Shown here: positions 1-6,840 of the stretch, piece by piece | How positions within the stretch are numbered: the stretch's first letter is position 1 | Layout of the letters: every line of letters begins with the position of its first letter | From: Caryophanales bacterium UBA6414 | GTDB taxonomy: Bacteria; Bacillota_I; Bacilli_A; RF39; UBA660 | DNA length: 10,037 nucleotides | NCBI GenBank assembly: GCA_002438545.1 | Contig: DJPK01000001.1 | Coordinates: forward strand, 1 to 10,037 | Direction: 5' to 3' | The notes under the pieces: generated by a model | Seen by the model: the letters and a program-made list of their open reading frames with translations, nothing else | Told to the model about the DNA's origin: nothing | Database searches by the model: none | Translations under genes and position numbers: made by a program

Positions 1-29
1 GAAAAATTGAACAAATTATGTAAAAAGTA

Positions 30-58
30 TTGACTATTTATTGTAAATTTGATATATT
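30..58 (+). promoter_or_regulatory. Promoter of the str operon (sigma-A type)
   Basis: TTGACT at 30-35 and TATATT at 53-58 are separated by 17 bases, which is near consensus for the housekeeping sigma factor. Transcription should begin near base 65, giving a leader of about 90 bases before rpsL. No open reading frame lies upstream in the window, so this is the likely main promoter for rpsL-rpsG-fusA and, by readthrough, tuf. Confidence 0.8.
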
Positions 59-64
59 ACACTT

Positions 65-154
65 GTTCTTAATTTTAGGTTTTGCTTTAGGGCAAGACTT
101 ATATTAATGAGTATAAATGAAACACCAGGGTGTGTGTAAGAAGGGAGGGTTATA
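65..154 (+). promoter_or_regulatory. Leader (5' UTR) of rpsL
   Basis: About 90 untranslated bases lie between the predicted start site and rpsL. Just upstream of the ribosome binding site, ACAC (122-125) can pair with GTGT (130-133) around a CAGG loop, and a 4-5 bp hairpin is possible around 82-95. Both are weak. The Shine-Dalgarno is strong, AAGGGAGGG at 141-149. A regulatory leader is possible (ribosomal protein operons are often autoregulated), but no known leader class is recognisable here. Confidence 0.3.
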
Positions 155-568
155 ATGCCTACTGTAAATCAATTAACAAAAAAAGGAAGAGGTAATAAGA
201 CTAGAAAGAGTAAATCACCTGCTTTAGGTAAGGGAATTAATACTGTTTTGAAAAAACAAACACAACAAAATTCACCTCAAAAAAGAGGTGTATGTACTCG
301 TGTTGGAACTATGACTCCAAAGAAGCCAAACTCAGCACTTCGTAAATATGCTCGTGTTAGATTATCTAATGGTATGGAAGTTACTTGTTATATTCCAGGT
401 ATTGGACACAATCTACAAGAACATAGTGTTGTTTTAATTAGAGGTGGACGTGTTAAGGACTTAATCGGTGTTCGTTATCACATTATTCGTGGTACTATGG
501 ATACTGCTGGAGTTCAAAACCGTATGCAAGGTCGTTCTAAGTATGGTGCTAAAAGACCTAAGAAATAG
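155..568 (+). CDS. rpsL: 30S ribosomal protein S12
   Basis: S12 of the small ribosomal subunit lies at the decoding centre, contacts EF-Tu and EF-G, and is the classical streptomycin target. The 137-residue protein has the long Firmicutes form, about 14 residues offset from E. coli. RGVCTRV (44-50), TPKKPNSALRK (54-64, containing the equivalents of E. coli Lys42 and Lys43) and GHNLQEHS (84-91) are all intact, as is Asp102, the site that is beta-methylthiolated in E. coli (Asp88). One position is odd. The usual DLPGVRYH block reads DLIGVRYH, so Ile104 (codon ATC) replaces the proline equivalent to E. coli Pro90. The ATG is set by AAGGGAGGG six bases upstream. It is the first gene of the str operon, 39 bases before rpsG. 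The identification is certain; the effect of Ile104 is unknown. Confidence 0.98.
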   Translation: MPTVNQLTKKGRGNKTRKSKSPALGKGINTVLKKQTQQNSPQKRGVCTRVGTMTPKKPNSALRKYARVRLSNGMEVTCYIPGIGHNLQEHSVVLIRGGRVKDLIGVRYHIIRGTMDTAGVQNRMQGRSKYGAKRPKK

Positions 569-607
569 AAATTAATTTAAATAAATATAAGTGGAAGGAG
601 GAATATT

Positions 608-1075
608 ATGCGTAAGAGACGTGCAGTTAAGAGAGATGTACTACCAGATCCAATATATAAGTCTAAGGTTGTTACTAAACTTATTAATCAAATAATGCAA
701 GATGGTAAGAAAGGTACTGCTCAAAGAATTCTATATGATGCATTTGATATGGTAGCCGAAAAAACTGGTGAAGATGCTATGACTGTTTTTGAAAAGGCTA
801 TGAACAATATTAAACCAGCTTTGGAGGTTAAATCTAGAAGAGTTGGTGGAGCTAACTATCAAGTTCCAGTTGAAGTTAAGCCTGCAAGAGCACAAGCTTT
901 AGCATTTCGTTGGTTAATTAATTATGCTAGATTAAGAAATGGTCATTCTATGGCTGAAAATTTAGCAAATGAAATTATAGATGCATCTAATGGTGTAGGT
1001 GCTAGTGTTAAGAAAAGAGAAGATACTCATAAGATGGCAGAAGCTAATAAGGCATTTGCTCATTATAGATGGTAG
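608..1075 (+). CDS. rpsG: 30S ribosomal protein S7
   Basis: S7 is a primary 16S rRNA-binding protein that nucleates assembly of the 30S head and borders the E site. The 155-residue length is normal for the family (156 in Bacillus). It begins with MRKRRAVKR and contains the signature DPIYKS (15-20), the RRVGGANYQVPVEV block (about 77-90), and the C-terminal KREDTHKMAEANKAFAHYRW. All of these are typical and I see no anomaly. The Shine-Dalgarno AAGGAGG (595-601) sits six bases before the ATG. It is the second gene of the str operon. In E. coli S7 represses its own operon by binding the rpsL-rpsG spacer; here that spacer is only 39 bases with no evident structure, so I do not claim the same control. 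Confidence 0.98.
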   Translation: MRKRRAVKRDVLPDPIYKSKVVTKLINQIMQDGKKGTAQRILYDAFDMVAEKTGEDAMTVFEKAMNNIKPALEVKSRRVGGANYQVPVEVKPARAQALAFRWLINYARLRNGHSMAENLANEIIDASNGVGASVKKREDTHKMAEANKAFAHYRW

Positions 1076-1092
1076 GAAAGGAAATATAAAAT

Positions 1093-3165
1093 ATGGCACG
1101 TAAAGTTAGTTTACAAAATACTAGAAATATTGGAATAATGGCTCATATTGATGCTGGTAAGACAACAACTACTGAAAGAATTTTATATTTAACTGGTAAG
1201 ATTCATAAAATTGGAGAAACTCATGATGGAGAATCTCAAATGGACTGGATGGCTCAGGAACAAGAGAGAGGTATTACAATTACTAGTGCTGCAACAACTG
1301 CTTATTGGAAAGATCATCGTTTAAATATTATTGATACTCCTGGACACGTAGATTTTACTATTGAAGTTCAGAGAAGTTTGAGAGTATTAGATGGTGCTAT
1401 TATGCTTCTTGATGCGCAAGCTGGTGTTGAACCACAAACAGAAACTGTATGGCGTCAAGCTGCTGAATACAATGTACCTATTATGATATGTTGTAACAAG
1501 ATGGGTAAGATTGGTGCAGATTATTACTATAGTTTAAAGACTATTAAAGATAGATTAGGTGCTAATTGTGCGCCAATCGAATTACCAATTGGTTCTGAAT
1601 CAGACTTTAGTGGAGTTATTAACCTAGTTGATATGAAAGCTTATATGTTTGATGGAACTGAAGAGGAAAAAATAACTGAAGCAGAAATACCTGCTGATAT
1701 GAAAGATAAGGCTGAAGAGTATAGAAATACATTAATTGAGGCTGTATCTGATTTTGATGAAGAATTAATGATGACTTACCTTGATGGTGGAGAAATTACT
1801 GAAGAAGATTTAAAGAAAGCGATTAGAAAAGGAACTTTAATGGCTAAGTTCTTCCCAGTATTATGTTCTGATGCTTTAGCTAATAAAGGTATAAGATTAC
1901 TTCTAGATGCTGTTGTTGATTATTTACCAGCACCTACTGATATTGAAGCAATTCATTGTGTAGATTTTAATGGCAATGAAGTATTAAGACATCCATCTGA
2001 TTCTGAACCTTTTACTGCTTTAGCATTTAAGGTTATGACAGATCCATTCGTTGGTAGACTTACATTCTTCAGAGTATATTCTGGTGTTCTTAAAAGTGGT
2101 TCTTATGTATTAAATTCAACTAAGAATGTTAAAGAAAGAGTTGGAAGAATATTACAAATGCATGCTAATCACCGTGAGGAAATTCCTGAAATATACGCTG
2201 GTGATATTGGAGCAATAGTTGGTCTTAAGAATACTACTACTGCTGATACATTGTGTGATGAAAAGAAACCTTGTATTATGTCAGGTATGGAATTCCCAGA
2301 ACCAGTTATTTCACAAGCTATTGAACCTAAATCAAAATCTGACCAAGAAAAAATGGGTATAGCATTATCTAAGTTAGCTGAAGAAGATCCAACATTTAGA
2401 TATCATACAGATCCTGAAACAGGTCAAACTGTTATATCTGGTATGGGTGAACTTCACTTAGATATTCAAGTAGATCGTATGAAGAGAGAATTTGGTGTTG
2501 AGGTTAGCGTTGGTGCTCCTCAAGTTGCTTACCGTGAAACTATTACTCAAATGGGTGAATGTGAAGGTAAACATATTAAACAATCTGGTGGTCGTGGACA
2601 ATATGGTCACGTATGGGTTAGATTCGAGCCAAATCCAGATAAAGAATACGAATTCGTTGATAATGTTGTTGGTGGTGTAGTACCTAGAGAATACATTTCT
2701 GTTGTTGATAAAGGACTTCAAGAAGCTCTACAAACTGGTGTTATTGCTGGTTATCCAATGGTTAATGTTAAAGCAACATTATATGATGGTTCATATCATG
2801 ATGTCGATTCATCAGAAATGGCCTTCAAGATTGCAGCTTCACTTGCTGTAAAAGAAATCAAAAATAAATGTCGTCCAGTACTTCTAGAACCTATAATGAA
2901 GGTTGTAGTTGTTGCTCCAGATGAATATACTGGTAGTGTTATTGGAGATCTTACTTCTAGACGTGGTAAACCACTTGGACAAGAAACAAGAGGTAATGCA
3001 ATTGCATTTACTGCAATGGTTCCGTTAGCTGAAATGTTCGGTTATGCTACTAACTTAAGAAGTAATACTCAAGGTAGAGGTACATTCTCAATGTTCTTAG
3101 ATCATTATGAAGAAGTTCCTAAATCTATCTTTGAGGCAATTGTTAAGAAAAACGGCAATAATTAG
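1093..3165 (+). CDS. fusA: Elongation factor G, with altered guanine-recognition motifs
   Basis: EF-G is the ribosomal translocase GTPase and also acts in ribosome recycling. The 690-residue protein shows every domain. The G domain has the P-loop AHIDAGKT (17-24), switch I RGITI (59-63) and switch II DTPGHVDF (81-88, with His85). The G' insert follows, then domain II with DPFVGRLTFFRVYSG, domain III with SGMGELHLD, domain IV with HIKQSGGRGQYGHV and YDGSYHDVDSSEMAFK, and a C-terminal domain V. Two deviations stand out. The G4 motif NKMD reads NKMG (135-138, Gly codon GGT), and the G5 block reads CSDALANKG, with Asp260 where the usual CGSA-KNKG has Ser. The frame is otherwise intact. The ATG lies 17 bases after the rpsG stop with AAAGGA (1077-1082) as Shine-Dalgarno, so the two genes are probably translationally linked. 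Whether GTP specificity is altered cannot be seen from sequence. Confidence 0.97.
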   Translation: MARKVSLQNTRNIGIMAHIDAGKTTTTERILYLTGKIHKIGETHDGESQMDWMAQEQERGITITSAATTAYWKDHRLNIIDTPGHVDFTIEVQRSLRVLDGAIMLLDAQAGVEPQTETVWRQAAEYNVPIMICCNKMGKIGADYYYSLKTIKDRLGANCAPIELPIGSESDFSGVINLVDMKAYMFDGTEEEKITEAEIPADMKDKAEEYRNTLIEAVSDFDEELMMTYLDGGEITEEDLKKAIRKGTLMAKFFPVLCSDALANKGIRLLLDAVVDYLPAPTDIEAIHCVDFNGNEVLRHPSDSEPFTALAFKVMTDPFVGRLTFFRVYSGVLKSGSYVLNSTKNVKERVGRILQMHANHREEIPEIYAGDIGAIVGLKNTTTADTLCDEKKPCIMSGMEFPEPVISQAIEPKSKSDQEKMGIALSKLAEEDPTFRYHTDPETGQTVISGMGELHLDIQVDRMKREFGVEVSVGAPQVAYRETITQMGECEGKHIKQSGGRGQYGHVWVRFEPNPDKEYEFVDNVVGGVVPREYISVVDKGLQEALQTGVIAGYPMVNVKATLYDGSYHDVDSSEMAFKIAASLAVKEIKNKCRPVLLEPIMKVVVVAPDEYTGSVIGDLTSRRGKPLGQETRGNAIAFTAMVPLAEMFGYATNLRSNTQGRGTFSMFLDHYEEVPKSIFEAIVKKNGNN

Positions 3166-3174
3166 TAAAATATA

Positions 3175-3202
3175 TTGCAAAATTTTAAATATTTGATACA
3201 AT
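3175..3202 (+). promoter_or_regulatory. Internal promoter before tuf
   Basis: TTGCAA (3175-3180) and TACAAT (3197-3202) are separated by 16 bases in the 76-base fusA-tuf gap. This gives a start near 3209 and a leader of about 33 bases. No terminator separates fusA from tuf, so tuf can be read both from the str promoter and from this one. That fits the need for EF-Tu in large excess over the ribosomal proteins. Confidence 0.65.
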
Positions 3203-3213
3203 AGATATTGTAT
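3196..3213. repeat. Perfect 8-2-8 palindrome over the tuf promoter -10
   Basis: ATACAATA, GA, TATTGTAT is an 18-base perfect dyad covering the -10 box and the predicted start site of tuf. It has the size and position of a repressor operator. It could equally be a transcript hairpin (seven pairs, AGAT loop) without a following U-tract, or a chance dyad in AT-rich DNA. Confidence 0.4.
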
Positions 3214-3241
3214 AAAGTTAAGAAAGAGAGGAAAAATTAAA

Positions 3242-4426
3242 ATGGCAAAAGAAAAATTTGATCGTTCAAAACCACATGTTAATATTGGTACTATTGGTCA
3301 CGTTGACCATGGTAAAACTACTTTAACAGCTGCAATTACTAAAGTTTTAGCTGCTAAAGGCGGAGCAGAATTTGTTGATTATGCTAATATCGATAAAGCT
3401 CCAGAAGAAAGAGAAAGAGGTATTACAATTAATACTTCACACGTTGAGTATCAAACTGACAAACGTCACTATGCTCACGTTGATTGTCCAGGACATGCTG
3501 ACTATGTAAAGAATATGATTACTGGTGCAGCTCAAATGGATGGTGCTATTCTAGTTATTGCTGCTACTGATGGTCCAATGGCTCAAACAAGAGAACACAT
3601 TCTACTATCTAGACAAGTTGGTGTACCTAGAATGGTTGTATTCATGAATAAATGCGACCAAGTTGATGATGAAGAATTATTAGACTTAGTTGAAATGGAA
3701 ATTCGTGAATTATTAAATGAATATGATTATGATGGAGACAACACTCCAATCATTAGAGGTTCTGCATTAAAGGCTCTTGAAGGAGATCCTGCTGCTGTTA
3801 AAGCTATCGAAGATTTAATGGATGCTGTTGATACTTGGATTCCAACTCCTGAAAGAGATAATACTAAACCATTCTTAATGTCAATTGAAGACGTATTTAC
3901 AATCACTGGTCGTGGAACAGTTGTTACTGGCCGTGTTGAAAGAGGACAATTAAAACTTAATGATGAAGTTGAAATTGTTGGTCTTAAACCTACTAAGAAA
4001 ACAGTTGTTACTGGTATTGAAATGTTTAGAAAATCACTTGATTATGCTGAAGCAGGAGATAATGCTGGTGTATTATTAAGAGGTATTTCTAGAGAAGACG
4101 TTGAAAGAGGACAAGTTCTTGCTAAACCAGGAAGTGTTCATCCACATAAAAAATTCAAAGCTGAAGTTTATGTACTTTCTAAAGAAGAAGGTGGAAGACA
4201 TACTCCATTCTTTACAAATTACAGACCTCAATTCTATTTCAGAACTACTGATGTTACTGGTGTAATTACATTACCTGAAGGTGTTGAAATGGTTATGCCT
4301 GGTGATAATGTTTCTATGACAGTAGAATTAATAGCTCCAATCGCTGTTGAAAACGGTACTAAATTCTCTATAAGAGAAGGTGGACATACAGTTGGTGCTG
4401 GTGTTGTTTCTGAAATTATTGAATAA
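3242..4426 (+). CDS. tuf: Elongation factor Tu
   Basis: EF-Tu delivers aminoacyl-tRNA to the ribosomal A site as a GTP complex. The 394-residue length matches the bacterial family. All GTPase motifs are canonical: GHVDHGKT (19-26), RGITIN (59-64), DCPGHADY (81-88, His85 catalytic), NKCD (136-139) and the SALKAL block near 173. This contrasts with the altered EF-G upstream. Domains II and III follow with GTVVTGRVERG and a C-terminal GGHTVGAGVVSEII typical of the family. The start follows an AGAGAGGA Shine-Dalgarno (3225-3232). The gene closes the str cluster, ends at a strong terminator, and has its own promoter in addition to readthrough. I see nothing abnormal in the protein. Confidence 0.98.
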   Translation: MAKEKFDRSKPHVNIGTIGHVDHGKTTLTAAITKVLAAKGGAEFVDYANIDKAPEERERGITINTSHVEYQTDKRHYAHVDCPGHADYVKNMITGAAQMDGAILVIAATDGPMAQTREHILLSRQVGVPRMVVFMNKCDQVDDEELLDLVEMEIRELLNEYDYDGDNTPIIRGSALKALEGDPAAVKAIEDLMDAVDTWIPTPERDNTKPFLMSIEDVFTITGRGTVVTGRVERGQLKLNDEVEIVGLKPTKKTVVTGIEMFRKSLDYAEAGDNAGVLLRGISREDVERGQVLAKPGSVHPHKKFKAEVYVLSKEEGGRHTPFFTNYRPQFYFRTTDVTGVITLPEGVEMVMPGDNVSMTVELIAPIAVENGTKFSIREGGHTVGAGVVSEIIE

Positions 4427-4440
4427 TTAAAGAGATATTA

Positions 4441-4475
4441 AAAAATTACTATTAGTGATAATAGTAATTTTTTTT
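4441..4475 (+). terminator. Rho-independent terminator after tuf
   Basis: A 14-bp perfect stem (4441-4454 with 4459-4472) surrounds a GTGA loop, and the T-tract runs to 4475. The stem is AT-rich but long. It ends the str operon and separates it from gap. Confidence 0.9.
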
Positions 4476-4476
4476 G

Positions 4477-4504
4477 TTGTATGTTTATTATTTTTTGGTA
4501 TAAT
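4477..4504 (+). promoter_or_regulatory. Promoter of gap, extended -10 type
   Basis: TTGTAT (4477-4482) and a perfect TATAAT (4499-4504) are separated by 16 bases, with TGG immediately before the -10 forming an extended -10 element. The predicted start site, about 4511, coincides with the first base of the GGAGG Shine-Dalgarno (4511-4515), so the leader would be only about 11 bases. Confidence 0.75.
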
Positions 4505-4521
4505 ATTATTGGAGGATAGAT

Positions 4522-5523
4522 ATGAAGAAAGTTGCAATAAATGGTTTTGGTAGAATAGGAAGATTGGTTTTTAGAATAATGGAAGAAGATAAAGATTTAG
4601 AAGTTGTTGCTATTAATGATTTATCAACTTCTGAAGAATTATGTTATTTACTTAAGTATGATACTAATCATCGAAGATATGGCAAAGAGGTTTCTTTTGA
4701 TGAAACAGGATTAATTATCGATGGAAGACATATTAATGTATATAAAGAAGCTGATCCAATTAATTTACCTTGGAAAGAGTTGGATATTGATATAGTATTT
4801 GAGTGTACAGGTAGATTTGTTGAATATGATAAGGCAATGCTTCATGCTAAAGCAGGTGCTAAGAAAGTATTAATTTCAGCACCTGGTAAAGGTAATATGA
4901 AGACTATTGTATATAATGTTAATGATAATATATTAAATAGTAATGATGTTATTGTTTCAGCGGCTAGTTGTACGACTAATTGCTTAGCACCTGTTCTTAA
5001 TATTATTAATGATGAATTTGGTATTATTAAAGGTAATATGACTACTATACATGCTTATACTAATGATCAAGTTACTTTAGATGTAGCTCATAAGAAAGGT
5101 ATTAAAGAAAGAAGAGGTAGGGCATGTGCGATGAATATTGTGCCTACTTCAACTGGAGCAGCTTCTGCTATTGGAAAGGTTATTCCAGAACTTGATGGTA
5201 GATTATTAGGTAGTGCTATTAGAGTACCGGTATCTGACGGGTCTTTAGTAGACTTAGTATTAGAACTTGGAAGAAATACTACTTGTAATGAGATAAATAA
5301 TATATTTAAGAATAATTGTAATGAGACTATTCAATATACTGAGGATCCAATAGTTTCTTCAGATATAATATCTACAACATGTGGAGCAACAGTAGATGGT
5401 AGATTAACTAATATTATTGAAGTAGATAATAAGCAATTAGTTAGAATAGTAGCTTGGTATGATAATGAAATGGGCTATTCTTATCAAATGGTAAGAAGTG
5501 CTAAGAAGATGTTATCCCTTTAA
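4522..5523 (+). CDS. gap: Glyceraldehyde-3-phosphate dehydrogenase, type I
   Basis: GAPDH converts glyceraldehyde 3-phosphate to 1,3-bisphosphoglycerate with reduction of NAD in glycolysis. The 333-residue length is typical. The Rossmann motif INGFGRIGR covers residues 6-14, and Asp33 after the second strand (AINDL) favours NAD over NADP. The catalytic Cys150 lies in SCTTN and His177 in IHAYTNDQ. NIVPTSTGAA and RVP supply phosphate-binding residues, and WYDNEMGYS closes the active site. A small oddity is SAASC where the family usually has SNASC. The loop between the AHKK and NIVP motifs reads KGIKERRGRACAM rather than the usual DLRRARAAA-like form. The gene stands alone between its own promoter and terminator, with GGAGG six bases before the ATG. 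The usual partners pgk and tpi are not adjacent. It could be one of several GAPDH paralogues in the genome. Confidence 0.96.
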   Translation: MKKVAINGFGRIGRLVFRIMEEDKDLEVVAINDLSTSEELCYLLKYDTNHRRYGKEVSFDETGLIIDGRHINVYKEADPINLPWKELDIDIVFECTGRFVEYDKAMLHAKAGAKKVLISAPGKGNMKTIVYNVNDNILNSNDVIVSAASCTTNCLAPVLNIINDEFGIIKGNMTTIHAYTNDQVTLDVAHKKGIKERRGRACAMNIVPTSTGAASAIGKVIPELDGRLLGSAIRVPVSDGSLVDLVLELGRNTTCNEINNIFKNNCNETIQYTEDPIVSSDIISTTCGATVDGRLTNIIEVDNKQLVRIVAWYDNEMGYSYQMVRSAKKMLSL

Positions 5524-5530
5524 TGTTTTT

Positions 5531-5566
5531 GTATAGATGTTTTAAATAATATCTATACTTTTTTTT
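5531..5566 (+). terminator. Rho-independent terminator after gap
   Basis: GTATAGAT (5531-5538) pairs with ATCTATAC (5551-5558), and the stem extends by one G-U and two A-U pairs to a six-base loop. Eight T residues follow (5559-5566). It begins eight bases after the gap stop codon. Confidence 0.9.
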
Positions 5567-5584
5567 GAAATGGGAAAAAATTAG

Positions 5585-5613
5585 TTGCTATTATTTGTTG
5601 TTTGAGTTATAAT
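5585..5613 (+). promoter_or_regulatory. Promoter of the first surface-protein unit
   Basis: TTGCTA (5585-5590) and perfect TATAAT (5608-5613) are separated by 17 bases, giving a start near 5620 and a leader of about 29 bases. It lies just downstream of the gap terminator, making 5649-6783 an independent two-gene unit. Confidence 0.75.
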
Positions 5614-5648
5614 TTTAATGTAGAATAGGTTATAGTAGAGGTGATATT

Positions 5649-6218
5649 GTGGAATTTAAAAAAATGATTTTAATTTTAAGTATTACAATTACTGTAATTG
5701 TTATAGGGGCCTTTGGGGTTAGCTATGGATATTATGCTTATACGAGTGCTAATACGTTATTTAATGTTAGTACTATTAAGGCTTTACCTACAATAACATA
5801 TGCTCAGAGTAGTAATTTAAATGAGACTGTTGGTATTCCAATTGATGAAGATGATTATGCAACAGAGGCTAGTAAATCACAATTTACAATAACTTATGGT
5901 AGTAATTTAAGTGATTATGATATTGCTGTTAAGATTTCACTATCTAATATTACTATTGATAGTGCTTTAAAAAACAATTATTTTAAATATAAATTAGTTA
6001 GAGATAATACAGTTATTGCTAGTGGAAGTTTTTCTAATGTTAGTAGTACTTTAGTATTAAAGGATACTGAAAAGAAGACTATTACTAGTTATCCAACAGT
6101 AGAGAATTATATTTTATATATATATGTAGCTGAAAGTGGTTCGGAACAAAATGATATGTTGGGGAAGAACTTTTCTGCAAAAATAGCTATTGATACAGTA
6201 GCAGTTAAGAAGAGTTAG
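5649..6218 (+). CDS. Small exported or membrane-anchored protein, TasA/camelysin-like family (paralogue A)
   Basis: The 189-residue protein has a short basic start (KK at 4-5), one hydrophobic segment (about 6-24) and a small aromatic-rich stretch (SYGYYAYTSA, 25-34). This resembles the signal region of SipW-processed surface proteins such as TasA, though the match to that consensus is loose. The remainder is predicted beta-rich and contains FKYKLVRD (112-119), YILYIYVAES (154-163) and MLGKNFSAKI (170-179), three blocks shared with the proteins starting at 6229 and 9372. The start is GTG, chosen because AGAGG (5637-5641) lies seven bases upstream, whereas the ATG at 5664 is too far from it. 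It has no cysteine in the mature part. Its stop codon overlaps the ribosome binding site of the next gene, suggesting coupled translation. The function is unknown. A fibre or matrix subunit is a family-based guess, and no SipW-type peptidase gene is in the window. Confidence 0.7.
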   Translation: MEFKKMILILSITITVIVIGAFGVSYGYYAYTSANTLFNVSTIKALPTITYAQSSNLNETVGIPIDEDDYATEASKSQFTITYGSNLSDYDIAVKISLSNITIDSALKNNYFKYKLVRDNTVIASGSFSNVSSTLVLKDTEKKTITSYPTVENYILYIYVAESGSEQNDMLGKNFSAKIAIDTVAVKKS

Positions 6219-6228
6219 GTGATATGTT

Positions 6229-6783
6229 ATGAAGAAAAGATGGTATATTAATAATGGCTTATTAATAGTTTTTGGGTTGATATTTATTGTGCTTTTAGGT
6301 TCAACATATTCTTTTTTTCAGGCAAGTGCTAATCCTTCAAAATTTGGAGCATCTTCAAATGTTTTAGCTCTTGACTTTGTGGGAGATACAGATATAAATC
6401 AAATATTGCCTTTGGGTACTTCAAGAAGTGATGGTATTGTTAGAACAGTTAAAGCAAGGCTTGCCGATAATAGTATGGATGCTTTATTAAGCTTATATAT
6501 AAAGTTTGATAAATTTCCTAGTGAGTTTGCAACTGAGGGATTTAAATATGAAGTATTTGTAGGAAATGAGACAACTGCTAGAAACTCTGGTAATTTTAAA
6601 GGTGCTAAAGAAGGAGAAATGTTTAGAATACTTAATGATATAAAACTTACTCATACTTATCAAGATATTACAATATATTTATGGTTAGATGGTAATTTGG
6701 TGGGTAATGAACTTATGAATAAGACTTTAAGTGGTTCAATTATTACTTCAACAGGTAACATATATGGTGTTATTGCAGAATAA
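6229..6783 (+). CDS. Small exported or membrane-anchored protein, TasA/camelysin-like family (paralogue B)
   Basis: The 184-residue protein begins with a basic KKR and has a hydrophobic segment (about 10-24). STYSFFQASA (25-34) follows, the best fit in this window to the T-Y/W-A-F-F pattern of SipW-type signal peptides. The beta-rich body carries FKYEVFVGN (105-113), ITIYLWLDGN (147-156) and LMNKTLSGSI (162-171), which align with blocks of paralogues A and C. It has no cysteine. It starts ten bases after paralogue A, with AGGTGAT (6217-6223) as Shine-Dalgarno overlapping A's TAG stop, so the two are probably made together and may be partner subunits. It is more divergent from A than A is from C in the middle region. 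A terminator follows directly. The biochemical role is unassigned, and the family link rests on motif reading only. Confidence 0.7.
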   Translation: MKKRWYINNGLLIVFGLIFIVLLGSTYSFFQASANPSKFGASSNVLALDFVGDTDINQILPLGTSRSDGIVRTVKARLADNSMDALLSLYIKFDKFPSEFATEGFKYEVFVGNETTARNSGNFKGAKEGEMFRILNDIKLTHTYQDITIYLWLDGNLVGNELMNKTLSGSIITSTGNIYGVIAE

Positions 6784-6784
6784 G

Positions 6785-6818
6785 GCATATAGTTTAAGAC
6801 TATGTGCTTTTTATTTTT
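6785..6818 (+). terminator. Rho-independent terminator after paralogue B
   Basis: GCATATAGT (6785-6793) pairs with ACTATGTGC (6799-6807), with one G-U pair and a five-base loop. A T-rich run with one interruption follows (6808-6818). It begins two bases after the stop codon. Confidence 0.85.
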
Positions 6819-6840
6819 GACATAAAATTGGTAATAATTA

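Noticed and set aside
2458..2721. Open frames of 62-87 codons within fusA, one antisense and one in another sense frame
   Set aside because: They overlap the highly conserved domain IV coding region of EF-G and have no ribosome binding site; they are by-products of fusA codon use.
6817..6822. Perfect TTGACA -35 hexamer after paralogue B
   Set aside because: No acceptable -10 lies 16-18 bases downstream, the best TATAAT (6865) is 42 bases away, and the hexamer overlaps the terminator T-tract. It is probably fortuitous.
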